From the NCBI GenBank assembly GCA_022578965.1, contig MU400558.1, forward strand, positions 186,001-250,000: DNA of 64,000 nucleotides. The letters run 5' to 3'. A program made the translations under genes and the position numbers. The stretch's first letter is position 1. Each line of letters begins with the position of its first letter. The notes under the pieces were generated by a model. It saw nothing but the letters and a program-made list of their open reading frames with translations. It did no database searches and had not been told where the DNA came from. The DNA is from Xylaria sp. FL1777. Lineage: Eukaryota; Ascomycota; Sordariomycetes; Xylariales; Xylariaceae. Of the stretch, positions 23,691 to 36,403 are shown in pieces.

Positions 23691-26600
23691 TTTACGTAGG
23701 GGAATATTTTATCCTCTCTTCCCACGCGTCGGGTCTGTATCTCAGGAACCGAAGGACAGGGGAAAGGGGTACGGTGTATGGCATTAAGATCCAATTCTTA
23801 CTTGCGTCTCTTGGCGCGGCCGTGGAACATACGATGCCGTATATGGTGTTCGTGACGTTGTACAACAGCACCGGAATGGTGTAGAGGGAGTCTACTAACG
23901 GAACTTTTGGCACTCTGTTCGAGCAAGGGCCTTTCGTAACCGTTGAACCAAAGTTTAGCGTGGCACTACGCCGCACTCTTGGAGACATAATCCTGCGAGT
24001 CTCGGGCATGGCATCTTCATGCCTCGTTGTCCCTACGGGGTGGGAACACATGGTGTTATCACCTACTGCGTAGCCTGGCCGGTTCCCAGCAAATGCATTG
24101 CAGTTCATGCCGTGTGCGTTTATCCCCCGCGTTGTTCGAGTCGGGCCTAATATCGCATAAACTCGTGGCAGTTCGGCCGCGTTCGGATTCCCAAGCAGCC
24201 GGGTCTAGAGAGATTTTACCATTTTCCGTGCGGCAAGCAAATTGAGTTTAGTGCATTCGCTGCTTTTGCTCGGGCTCAGCTCACCGTATTCAGCAGGATT
24301 CGTGCATACCTTTATGCGTAAAATACGTCCTTCCCAACAATCCATGAAACAACGCGATTCGACCGGGGACACCGGAGAGAACAAGCAGAATTCTCACCGT
24401 TGCACTAGAACGCATGCTCTAATGACGGCGAATGCGCAATAGCATCCAACCGACGACTTTGCTGAGTAAGTTTCTGAGAGCCTTAGAGTGGCCGATGCGA
24501 GAGACAAAATAATTCATCGAACAAGACCAACAGGTAGCAGAACCCCAACGTAGGAAGACCTCTTCGTTAATGATTATCCCAGAAATATGCAAGCCGTGCC
24601 GTAACAGCAGTCTGGCAGTGTCGATCAATGTAGTAGATAGTGCCATCATTCTGGAAGTCTGCAAGTCGATTGTCTACCCATTCGTAAAAAGAAGCACAGC
24701 CTTTCCAATAGCAATCGCGCCGTATCTACGATAATCGGCTTATGCGATGTTGGCAAGGTAGCGTGCCAGTTTCTTAACACTCTCCGACCATAGCGTCGGT
24801 TGAGTCTCTTTGCTCGGCAATTTACTTTCCACGATGAGGAACTTATTCTCGGAGGCTCTCGCAGACAGAATAAGACGAGCAAGAAAGGGGTTCGCCCTTT
24901 CCCCTCCACATGTCATTTCAAGTCTAGTTGAATGACCGTCATCGACTTTGAAGCATAGGTGCAATATGTCGCCCCCGGACTCTTGTAGTTTCGCTTTCCG
25001 ATTGTCCTTTCACCAGTCGACTCTTAATCAAGAAGGACATGATGGGTTTTTCTATGTACTTATGATTATTAGCGAATTGTACTGTAATTTCTAAACACAG
25101 TCGTACTAGACTTAAGCTGAGAAAAGCATAGATTGAGGAATGACTTTTGATATGGAGGTTAAGGGGTGGAATGCCTACAGTCCTAGCTTCATCCTCTTGT
25201 GCGGCAAGTAAATATGGCATAGTCTTAATGAAGCTTGTCGACAGTTTAGAGGTCTTTAGTTGTACTGAAAGGGGGATTGTTTTCGAGAGTAGAGGTACTC
25301 AAGATGCAGCGAGATTTATATGAAGAGTGTTCATATGTATCTCTAGCTGTAGACGTACCGTGGATTCGTCTCCAATTATAGACGAGTCAAACCCATCGAC
25401 ACCAGCTCCATCAAGATTTGCAGCCTGATGTTCTCTCACGAACATACTAGGGGCATTCTCAATAGTCCAATAAGGAATAGCTCAGACTGCCGTCGCTTTC
25501 TTAAGAGGGGGTTGGGATTAATCGAATCACATAGAAATAAATCCTTCGTCACTGACTTCACTACCATCGTGCAGGTAGAGATATGATAGGCTCGAGGTGC
25601 AGCCTTGTAATTGGTGGTGTTGGTGTTGGTGTTGGTGTTGGTTGTTCAAGGAGGGTTTTAAAGCCATCACTACTGCCCAGAGCGCCAAGCTTGCTTTTTG
25701 GGTCCCGTCTAGGTAGGTAGTTTCACGTACCTGCATAGGTTTGGCTTGGTACTTATCTAGGAGAGATTTCCAACTCACACAAGTCGTTGACTTCACTCAA
25801 CTCATTAACTTGGTCAGTCACCACTGCTGGATACGCGTGCACTTCGCGTGGAAAAAATGCCCAGCACTCATACTTCATATGCTTCAGGCGGAGGCGATGT
25901 AAATGAAGTGGAGTAATCGCCGTTCTGAATGGGTCGGTTTTATGCTGAAGAGTATCAAATGACAACAGCTGCAGTTTATGCTCTTGACGAGAACTCTATT
26001 TCAGCTTCCTTGTCTGGGCTCTGAGAAAGACACCCGTTCTATTACATACTGCGTAATATCTCCCACCTCATCATAAGGGCAAGAAAACCATGTTAAGATC
26101 AGCCTCACACCCACCACCTCTGGGGGATGCAACCTCAGAGTGCCCCCGATCCTACTGCTTGGAGGTTTCATTTCACAGCTCTTACTGCGAGATTCTCATG
26201 GCCAGTTCTCCTACGAAAGATATACACGTGCAGTCTTCATTTGACCTGTGTAGGTCGTTTCCAGCTCGGCTATGTGCTACTATAGACGGGGACTCGCGAT
26301 GATAGTGCTCTCCGTTCGGGGTTTGAACATGATGCCCCATCAGATTCTAGACCTGGGTGACTGCCAGCAAAAGCTTAAGACCATATCCAGGGATCTTTTC
26401 GGAAGGCTGTAGAGCACTGTACGAGCGATTCTGCGTACTTCCTGCGATGCTATAGTCGATAGGTGTCTCATGATTGATACGTTCACGGGTCGCTACGTAT
26501 CAGGCACATAGACTAGGGATGTGTGAGTGACAATCGTTGGGATCTCGGATATATTTAGCCGTACAGTTCAATCATTGTGAGATAAAAGAAGGGACACCGG

Positions 26601-29600
26601 AACCAGTACGATACGAACAAGACGTGGAGGAACACAGGTTCGCTAACAACTCTGCTGATGGCGAGAGAACCATTGGCTTCGATGTAAACTACTACTGTAG
26701 TGGCGAAGCTTGCCATGAATCCTATGATGATCCTAGATGTAAATTGACCCTACATCCATTAAGATCCATGTCAGCCTCAACCGGACTATACGCAGTAGAG
26801 GCATCCGTCGTAGTGACTAGAAATCCGTACATTTCTGGTCCAAAACACAACGCATCGTTGGATTATACGAAATAGTCGTAAGATTTACATATATTCTTCC
26901 GAGTAATTATAACTACGCCGACTTCTGGACCATTCTAGAACAGCAGAGTTGGACTGGAAAAGCTTGGCAGTATCTGTAGTGGAACTAACACTTTGAAGCA
27001 GTTTCCACCAGAGGTATCAAACGGACCTATGGCGTGCAGATATTTCCCAATACATATATGTGCAATTAGCTCACGGTTCCATCGAATCACCAATATTGGA
27101 CTGCTTGAGGCAGAGCTCTTGAAATTGCTCTCGGATGAGTACACATAAGGTTTAAATTATCAGGTAGCAAGCCTCGTGCGTTCGGCACCACTGTAACTTT
27201 TATACCCTGTTTATGTCCGTCAGGATGCTTTACCTATGTTGTTTTGACTACTCTTTAGCGGCCGACAGCCTACCGGCACAGGGTGATTGATCGTAGTAGC
27301 AGCGGGGAAGTTGGCACCACATTCTCCTCAGGGTTATTATACTGTAGTCCTTGCTAGGCGGGCAATTGGGTGAGATCTCGATATCAATGTTGCAATAAGC
27401 CCCTCTCGGTGAGTTCTCGGTCGAAGAAACCGAGAAAAAAAAAGGCTTTTAAATGCGGTAATTTCAAGGCTGAGCAGGCATCTTTCGGTAGGTTAACCTA
27501 AGTGGTCCATCTGTCTCGTTTCATAATATTTGGCAGGACCTGGCGCTGAAAATTCTTATATCTCCCTAGGACGTTGATGGTAAGTAATGAAACCGTTTTG
27601 TGGAAAAATAGCCACTATCCGATTATTACGGTTCACCTATGCGCAAAATAGACTTGCATATGCAAATTCAGAAAGGAGGTGAGAGAAGATCAGGCTCGCC
27701 TCAGGCAAGGCTCAGGCTAAAAGCGGCATGGTTCAGGTTCGCATCACGTTTGCGGGAACAATGTGGTCAAAGCTACCTATATCTTAGGCGGTAGGTATTT
27801 TGCCGTCATGCGCAGCATAGCATACGTACCTCCTACATAGTACAAGTTGTATGCATTAAATGTATATGATTACGTATTACACCCACACAGCCGGCGTAAA
27901 GGTTGCGTGCCCGCTCATGCAAACCAAAAAAAGAAGCATCGTCTTTCTCGAAAGCGGAAGGTCGACGAGAGAAGAAGAGCTCGGGAGGAGGATTCGGCGA
28001 CCTGGACGACAACCTATACCGCATTTCCCAGATCCCCCGAAACAGTACAACACGGCTAACGTCGACGACGGGGGGTCCGCCGCTTTTTTAGTCAGGGTAT
28101 CGAGTCCCACATATACTAGACTTCTCTATATACCACCTATGTTGATGCTTGTATATCGTACTTAGGGAGGTGAGGCGGACGCATTACGCTAGATTTCAGA
28201 GAATACCTATCCCCAATATGCCTTTCGTGCGGAGTCTGTAACCTCGGCTGCATCCTAGAATCTCGATTCTGGGGAAATCGACGTGATCCGGTTACCGTTT
28301 ACACCGAGCGTCTGGGCGTGAGTAGTGTAGATAGATTTACAATACAATCGTCCAGACAGTGTAGACCCCGTCCTTCTCTTTGCTATCATACTCTGTCCAG
28401 TGCTCCCCTGTTAGTTTTCAATCGAACGCTGTAACGAAACGGTTAGTTATCTAGAAGCTTTCTTCTTCTAGTTAGAGTGATGCAGGTGGTCCCTTGCCGG
28501 TGAAGGAGGGATTGTTGTTAGCCCACGTTGGTATAAAGTAGTGTAGACTAGCAGCATGGCCCAGTTTTGCTACCTAATGTCTACGATCTCTTCCAAGTTT
28601 CTTCAACGACTGCTCCAGAGCATTGTTGAATAAAACACTCATTGTTCCGACTATTTCTTAGGAGCGTGTGTGTATAGTGAGTCTCACGTCATAGGTTAGT
28701 CATTCGCGTGCCGTGATACGTTATACGTATCTTACCTAGCAAGCTCCCCTGACGTTAGGCATTGGTACCGGCAGTATTACGGGGTTATCTTACTCAGTAA
28801 ACCCTTGTGATGAGAAACGGTCCCTCGGGCTCGATCCACGAGAAGAAATGCGGAGAATCGACTGACGGGCAGACTTCCCCGGTGGACTCACCTTGAGCCT
28901 GGTTGTATAACTGACCGGGGGCTCTACCTTGCTCATGAATCCCGCTTGCTCATCGAAGAGGCTCAAGCGTTTTGGATCGAGACTTTGACTTTGATGGAGG
29001 TAGTATATACTAGATCAATGGAAGCCGCATCCATACCGTCACTTAATATACGTACGTATATGAAGGATGCTATGGTTCCCAATAATCGCCTGCTGAGGTT
29101 CGTTCGTGTGCCGGCACAACTCCGTTAGCTCTCTTCCTCTTTCTTTACCTTTCCCGTTCCAGATCCCGTTTCTAGGCACGGGACAGACTCGGGAGTTGCC
29201 TGTTTCCACGAAACTACAGTAGGTGCTATACCAACGGTAAAGATATTTCCTTGGCCAATCTGGCCAAGCGGAGAAATGATGTTTCCTGACCTGGCAAGCT
29301 GCAGCTAGTCCAGTGGTCCCTTGCTCTTCTGCCACGCCGGACTCGTTGTTCACCACGTGTGATTTGCTACGTGCTACCCATATCAGCTTAGTGTGGTTAT
29401 GTCTTACAAATAATGACTAGATATCTAGTGTACGCTTTTCAGGAATACTTCGGTGTAGGTATCATATAATATCTCTAATGCGTAGATAAGAATTGGATAG
29501 TTATTTCTATCATATTTACGTATAAGAACTACTCCACCTATTGATATATGGCAACCGAGCTCATTCCTCAGCTACCTACATTACACAGCTGCACTACTGT

Positions 29601-32431
29601 AGATAGCGCAGCCATATTTTGAAGCTAGGTTATATACGTACATGGCATACCTACAAAACGTAGGGAGCCACCGCGGTTCAAATTGCCATTGTGCCGTAGG
29701 TGCATAAAAGGCTACATACCGAAATGACACCACACGAAGCAGCTAGTGCAGCGCAGGACCAACTGCAAAGAATCAATACATGTAGGGCTTGGTAGGCGGA
29801 TAATACGTCGAGGAGGCCTGCTCTTACTGCGTATAGTTGTAGTGTAGGATCTTCCTCACCTAGGACATTCGATCATCATTCGACGAACCGAGTGGTTGAA
29901 GAGTGCTTGGGGCATTCTTGGGTCAACGTGCATTCCATTGGTCCACTGCTCAATACAGCCCTGGAATGGTAATTCAGGTTTTCTTTGCCTTTGTCTACTT
30001 ACTTATCATGCATACCGCCAATTCACTAGATGAAATCGCAACAGTGCTTAGTGGATAGAAGTTAGTGTGGTTGACGAGGTAGGGATGCCGACTCAGTGGG
30101 ATTGAATTCGGTATCGCTTCACTCGAGCAGATTCAGATCATAGCATGGCATACCTAGCATACGTAGTACTGTGATGAGTCCCAGTGCCATGTCTCCCTGG
30201 CTGCTTGCTCCATTTGTTAAGACCAAACATCCGACAGAAATCCGAGTTCTGATGCACCATAACACACATACCACACGCCATGTACACCAGCAGGGTGCAC
30301 ACAGGCCATGCGAGTTCAACATTCTTGCCGCTCCAAAGAACCGAGCATCATCCAAAGCAACACCAGCTGCATTCTGCAGGACCCGAGAAGTGATTGATGC
30401 TTTTTTGGTTGCATCCCCGCCTTCCTCTTTTTGTCAACTCCTTTGACTTTGGTTCGGAAAAGTACCTACGCAGAGCCCTTGTACGCCTCCACTCACACCC
30501 TTCCCATGCTCTACTTAACGAGGCATGTACATGCCTCCTGCGTACAGTACAGTAGTGTACGGTACCATGGCTTGATTGTACAGTAGGCAGGCAGAGTACA
30601 GGTAGGGATTGTTTTAGCTTGTCTCTTCTCAACTGACAAAACTGACAAGGGGCTCTGCAGCGTATTCCAGCTTGTAACGTTATCAGTCGGTCTGAAAAGT
30701 TTGGTGAATGGACATCGAGGAGAAGCCAACAACAGCCCGAGACGAGGGATCGTATTTGGCTCGATTGGAACCTCAAGAGGGGGTTGTGCAGCACAGACGC
30801 GGAAGAGGTTGGCGAGGTTCTTCCGGGACGGGAGGCTGATTAGACTAGTGTGCCGTACATGTGTGTTGAACAGTAGATATGTTGTACTGTACTATGCCTA
30901 CCTAGGTACTGTACACATGTCTACTTAGTAGTCTACCTGGATGAATACTTAACCTACGCAGTATATATGTACTTGGGGTGCTGAGTTACATGTGAGGATG
31001 AAAGAAAAAAAGAATATGGACACTTGCTCTAGAAGTCGCGATACTCACATCCTAGAACGTAACCAGCAAACACGCCAGCATACCATGCATGGCCTAGCAG
31101 GTGTATACTATAGTCCCAGACTAAAAGTGTTTGTGCAATTACTAAATACCTGGTAGGAATACTGTTGAGTTACGTATGTAGAAAACGGCTTTAAGATGTA
31201 CAGTAGATGGATCATGATGAGAATCTTTAATCCCCCCTTACATCTACCCCTTATTGCACACTAACCTGCACTACCTGTACGTACTATACATGCGCAGTAA
31301 TGTGCTGAACATAGCGTACCACTGCACATGCACACTGGAAGCGGATGTTCCTCGAGCTGCCTACCTGTACACCAGAATAGCACAAATGTAATATACTCTG
31401 TGATTGGGTAATTACACTACACCACATACAAATACGTACAGTACCTACTAACAGTAGCACATTGCAAGCTAAGTACTCAGGTAGTGCAGTGTACTTACTA
31501 TTTAGGTTAGTGGCTGGAAATGGATAGGTTAGGTAAGTCTACAACAGCCTCAATTATACTACCTCAATAGCTCTTAGTTTGCAGCCAGTGATAGACGAAC
31601 AGGCTCCTCAAGTCCGGATACCAGGCCCCAAGCGGTTTAAGGCGCTTTGGCCGCTCTGGGGGCCAGCCGAAAAAAACAATCAGCAGGACCAGGAAGACCC
31701 CTTGCTCAGAACCCTGCCCCAGCTAACACACACTACTACAGTAGCACCAAGTACCTAGCCTGTAGCGTACACAGAGCAAGCAGCATCGACCTCCCCCTTC
31801 TTGAGCCCCCCAAATAACCCCCCAGTCAGCATCAGATTCGTCCTCTCCACCTTTTACCTCGCTGCCTCCCTACACACTCAGTCGCCCACCGAGCAGCCTG
31901 GGCGCTTCTTCCACCACTCAAACCTCTTCGAGCCAGCACTCAATTCTCGACTTGGGATCGCACGCCGGCCCCTCGCACCCATACTTATGTTCGTGTAGTG
32001 TACTCACGGCGCTTGTGAGCAAATCCGACAAACAAGGCCAATAAGCAATAAGAGCGGACTGACGGGCAATTTGGTCTGGTTGGCTCCGTCGCACTCCGCC
32101 CTTTTCCCCTGTCTTTCATTCATCAGCCTATTGCGCGCCAATATCATACCTCCTTTTTATCGTTAACCATCCTGCACGTTCGCTGCTCTTCAACCTGGGA
32201 TAACCACTCTGTTTCTTCGATCTGAGGGGGAGCACTCGCTATCTATTTCCGTCGCACGAGTGCTGACTGCCTGGGTTTCCTTCGCCTGATCAGACGCCCC
32301 GGTTTCGGTTTCTCGCCTCATACGCTCCAGTCTTTTGCTTTGCTTGTTCTTAGTCCCGGCAGACTATGACTTGATTCCGCCCATATTCCCCATTCCATCT
32401 TCGCCACGATCGGACAACTCGGCATATCACG
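23691..32431. other. 8.7-kb gene-poor stretch
   Basis: No gene could be assembled here. The best open frame is at about 26,537-26,872 (+), 112 codons, starting at TTG, with no family signature. It could be a decayed exon and is listed as a finding. The last 600 bases before 32,432 are pyrimidine-rich and form the upstream/5' leader of the RasGEF gene. TACCTA/TAGGTA words are frequent (for example 30,890-30,960 and 31,430-31,510). A hexanucleotide repeat lies at 25,612-25,643. Confidence 0.45.
25612..25643. repeat. (GGTGTT)n short tandem repeat
   Basis: About five tandem copies of the hexamer GGTGTT lie in non-coding sequence. On the minus strand they read as alternating His-Gln, which creates a spurious low-complexity frame. 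Confidence 0.8.
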
Positions 32432-35400
32432 ATGCTCATGACACAGTCTCCGGTCACTGCACTAGTCACTGCACAAGACTCCAAGACGTACAGCTCACGT
32501 AGCCGTTCTCGCTCCAATACATACGACACCATCCCCGATTCTGCCATCGATCTTTCCGCCTCGGCGTCATCGTTGGGTCGTTCCAGCGGTGATCGCAATT
32601 ACTCCAACTATAACTTGAAAATGAACGGACTAATAGGGGCCTCGCCTCCGGGCACCCTCTACGTGCGGGCCCTTTACGACTACGAAGCCGACGACCGGAC
32701 GAGCCTGAGCTTCCACGAGGGTGATGTCATCCAGGTAATCACACAGCTGGAGAGTGGATGGTGGGATGGTGTGATAAACGGTGTCCGCGGGTGGTTTCCC
32801 AGTAACTATTGCCAGATCATCACTAGTCCCGACGAGATACCCGACCCGGCGCAGAACGGTGAAGCCTACCGAGGCGATGATGAATTTGGAAATGGCGTTG
32901 AATATGACTACGAACCTGAGACTGAAAATGAATCTGACTTGGATGACTTCAATGCGTTGCCCCTGGGAGGAGGAGAGCGAAACACAAGTAGCAGGTCTGG
33001 CGCAGATTTCTGGATTCCACAGGCTACACCTGACGGCAGATTATTCTACTTTAATACAATGACAGGCGAAAGCAGCTCGGAACTACCACTAGAGTCACCC
33101 ACCTCGCTCAATGAGAGCGGACCTCGCGATAGAATGCATGTAAACATCCCGGAGAAGACGCGGCCACCACCTGAAATGATGGCACGGGGCTTGACTCAAG
33201 AGGAGGACGAAGATTCCGAAGCTACTTCAGCATCCGAGCTCGACGGGGAATCACTGCTGATGGGTTCGCTGAGCTCACTGGTAAGTATCATCACTCACAG
33301 CACGGTTGACTTGGTGTAGCGACTTACTCTGCTTCTTAGCCCTCACGACAACGCCGCGCATTTGCGCATGACAATATAGGTATATCACCTTCGCCTTCGA
33401 TGGACTCGATCAATGGTGCTTCAACAGGGACAAGATCTCGAGCAGATACTGGTTTGACCAATACCACGATCCCAACGTCTGCAGGTCTGGGCCCCGCACC
33501 AGTGCTAGGCTCCGCGACATCCTTCACGGGAACCGGCTTCACACAGTCACAAGCTGCGACTATCCCCAATTCCCGTTTTGACAACGGCAGTGCGCAACCC
33601 TTGACATGGCCCCTACTCGTAACGAATATGAAGAAGGCCATTGACAGGTACCGTGAAGCAATCGCGAATGGTAACCGGTCCGAATACGTCAGTCGAGCCG
33701 AAGATATCTCAGATCATCTGCGTCTTCTCCTTGCTGCCGGCTCCGGTACCACTGATAATCACTCAGGACAACCTTCCATCATATCCACGAACAAAGCTCT
33801 TTACCCCCACTTTCGCGATATGATGTCCAAATTTTCAAAACTAGTGATCTCGTCACATATCGCAGCTGCTGACTGGCCAAACGCTGAATCCGTACAGAAA
33901 TGCCTGCAAGAAGCTGAAGGCGTCCTATTTGGAGTATATAGCTTTGTCGATGTTGCAAGGGAGCAACAAGGCGAGGATATCCCCCGGCTGTTCCCTGGTT
34001 TCGTCATCGGGAGTACCACCGGAGGAAGCTGGCAGAATAATGCGCTTGGTCCACGTGATCCCCTCATGTCAAACTTCTTTGAGGACGACGACAACATGCC
34101 TGAGCCAACCAATGTTCTAGATGGCAAACTTCTCGAACGACTCGACGAACTCAGGCGAATGCTCGTCTCAAGTATTCGAGAATTGGAGAAGAATCTCATT
34201 ATCTCGGACAAGATCGTTACTCCCTATAAGCATGAGCTTATTGCGAATAACGTCTGTTTAGCGGGCAGCAAGGTACTAGAAATGTTCAAGCCATGGTTTG
34301 CTATGATTGAGTCGATCGACCTTTCATCCTTAGAGAACAACTTCCGAACACCCCAGCTGGCCGATTTCGCCATCAACAAACAGAGTCTGTATGACAATAT
34401 CTCGGATATACTCTTGGCCTGTCAAGCCATCGCTGGGCCGTTAGGAGATGAGTGGGCTGAGGTTCGTGGGGAGCCTCTGGATCTCAGGTTAGAGATTGCT
34501 CGACAATGTGCAAGGGCTTTGGAGACAAATTCTTCGCACGTTACGTTTGCATTACAGCTCCTCTCCGAGCAGGTGCACGTCAGTCTCCAGCAGCAGCAAC
34601 AAGAACAACAGCAGCAGAACACCCGTACGCGCGAAGATTTCACAAGAGAGCTCCGCAGGGGTGAAACAATGCCGTATGGTGGAACCACACATGCTCGATC
34701 CGAATCGCGCAATTTATTAATGCGACCGCAACTAATTGGCTCACAATCGTTTACCGAAGGAGAGACCACTACACCTAACAACAATTTCAGGAAGGGCGAT
34801 CCATCGAAAGTTAGGAAAATTTTGGGAGATGACCCGACCCCTCAAACTGCCATTCCACCGGCTGATGAGCCATATTTACGCCTCGACTTGGAACATGACC
34901 TCTCATGGGACATGAAGACGTCGCCCCCCACGGTTAAAGGCGGTTCCCTGCTAGCTCTGGTAGAGCAACTCACCCGTCACGATAAGCTTGAACCCAACTT
35001 TAACAATACCTTTCTCCTGACCTACCGATCCTTCACCACCTCACGAGAGCTCTTCGAGTTGCTCGTCAAGCGTTTTAATATTCAGCCACCCGAAGGCTTG
35101 AGCAATACCGACTATGAGGCGTGGAGGGATCGGAAATTAAAATTTATCAGATTCCGCATCGTCAACATTCTGAAGAGCTGGTTCGAGAATTTCTGGATGG
35201 AGGAGCCTAATGAAGAATCCATGCAAATAATTCGTGATGTTCACGCATTCGCAGAACATACTCTCCCATCAACAGAGACGCCAGGAGCTAAAGGTCTGAT
35301 CAGCGTCTTGGAAGCGCATCTTACTGGTCAAGAGGTCTCTAAGAAACGCCTAGTACAGACATTCACTAACAACATCCCGACGCCAATCATGCCAAAGAAT

Positions 35401-36403
35401 ATGAAGAAGCTCAAATTCTTGGATATCGATGTGACAGAGTTTGCACGTCAATTAACCATCATTGAATCGAAGCTCTATGCCAAGATCAAGCCATCCGAAT
35501 GTCTTAACAAGACATGGCAGAAAAAGGTCACTGACGGAGAGCCAGAACCTGCCCCTAACGTGAAAGCCCTCATCTTGCATTCAAACCAGATGACAAATTG
35601 GGTTGCCGAAATGATATTAGCCCAGATGGACGTGAAGAAGCGAGTTGTTGTCATAAAGCATTTTGTGTCTGTTGCGGATGTAAGTATCTATTTTTTATTC
35701 GTATCACGACTCAGATTACTAACAAATACAGAAATGCCGTGGCATGAACAACTTTTCTACCCTGACATCTATCATATCTGCTCTCGGCACGGCCCCTATT
35801 GCTCGCCTAAAACGGACCTGGGATCAAGTACCTGCTCGTACCAATACAGTTTTGGAGAGCATGAGACGACTTATGGCGAGCACAAAGAACTTTGCCGAGT
35901 ATAGGGAGGCTTTACACACCACTAACCCTCCATGTATTCCTTTCTTCGGTAAGACTAGTTTCCCCGGCAATTGAGATGGAATATGTACTGACATTTTTCC
36001 CTCTTTAGGTGTGTATCTTACGGATTTGACCTTCATAGAGGACGGCATTCCTTCGATACTGAAGAAGACAAATATGATAAATTTTGCTAAGCGCGCAAAG
36101 ACGGCCGAAGTTATTCGCGACATTCAGCAATATCAAAATGCACCATACTCGTTGCAGCCAGTTCCAGAGTTGCAAGATTATATATTGAGCAATATGGCAG
36201 CTGCATGCGACGTGCACGAAATGTACGACAAGAGCTTGTCGGTCGAGCCGCGTGAGCGTGAGGACGAGAAGATTGTTAGGTGCGTGGATTATCAATACAG
36301 AAATGCATTAATTGCAGACGCTGTCCCCTTCTCCTTACTACTAGGTTACTGTTGCTAACGTTACCGGATGTCCAGAGTTTTGGCTGAATCTGGCTTCTTA
36401 TAA
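32432..36403 (+). CDS. cdc25: Ras guanine-nucleotide exchange factor, Cdc25 type (SH3-WW-RasGEF_N-RasGEF)
   Basis: Five exons: 32432-33280, 33340-35679, 35732-35948, 36009-36279 and 36376-36403, 1234 residues, all in phase. The last exon adds only VLAESGFL. The SH3 domain is at about residues 77-131 (ALYDYEADDRTSLSFHEGDV, GWWDGVINGVRGWFPSNY). A WW-like segment at 193-219 (WIPQATPDGRLFYFNTMTG) has Ser where the second Trp would be. RasGEF_N is at about 790-920 (NNTFLLTYRSFTTSRELFEL). The catalytic RasGEF domain is at about 975-1210 (NSNQMTNWVAEMIL-like block, FSTLTSIISALGTAPIARLK, CIPFFGVYLTDLTFIEDG, KRAKTAEVIRDIQQYQNAPY). A glutamine-rich tract (QQQQEQQQQ) precedes RasGEF_N. This domain order is that of fungal Cdc25, which loads Ras with GTP and activates cAMP/PKA signalling at the membrane. 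Length is usual for filamentous fungi. Confidence 0.93.
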
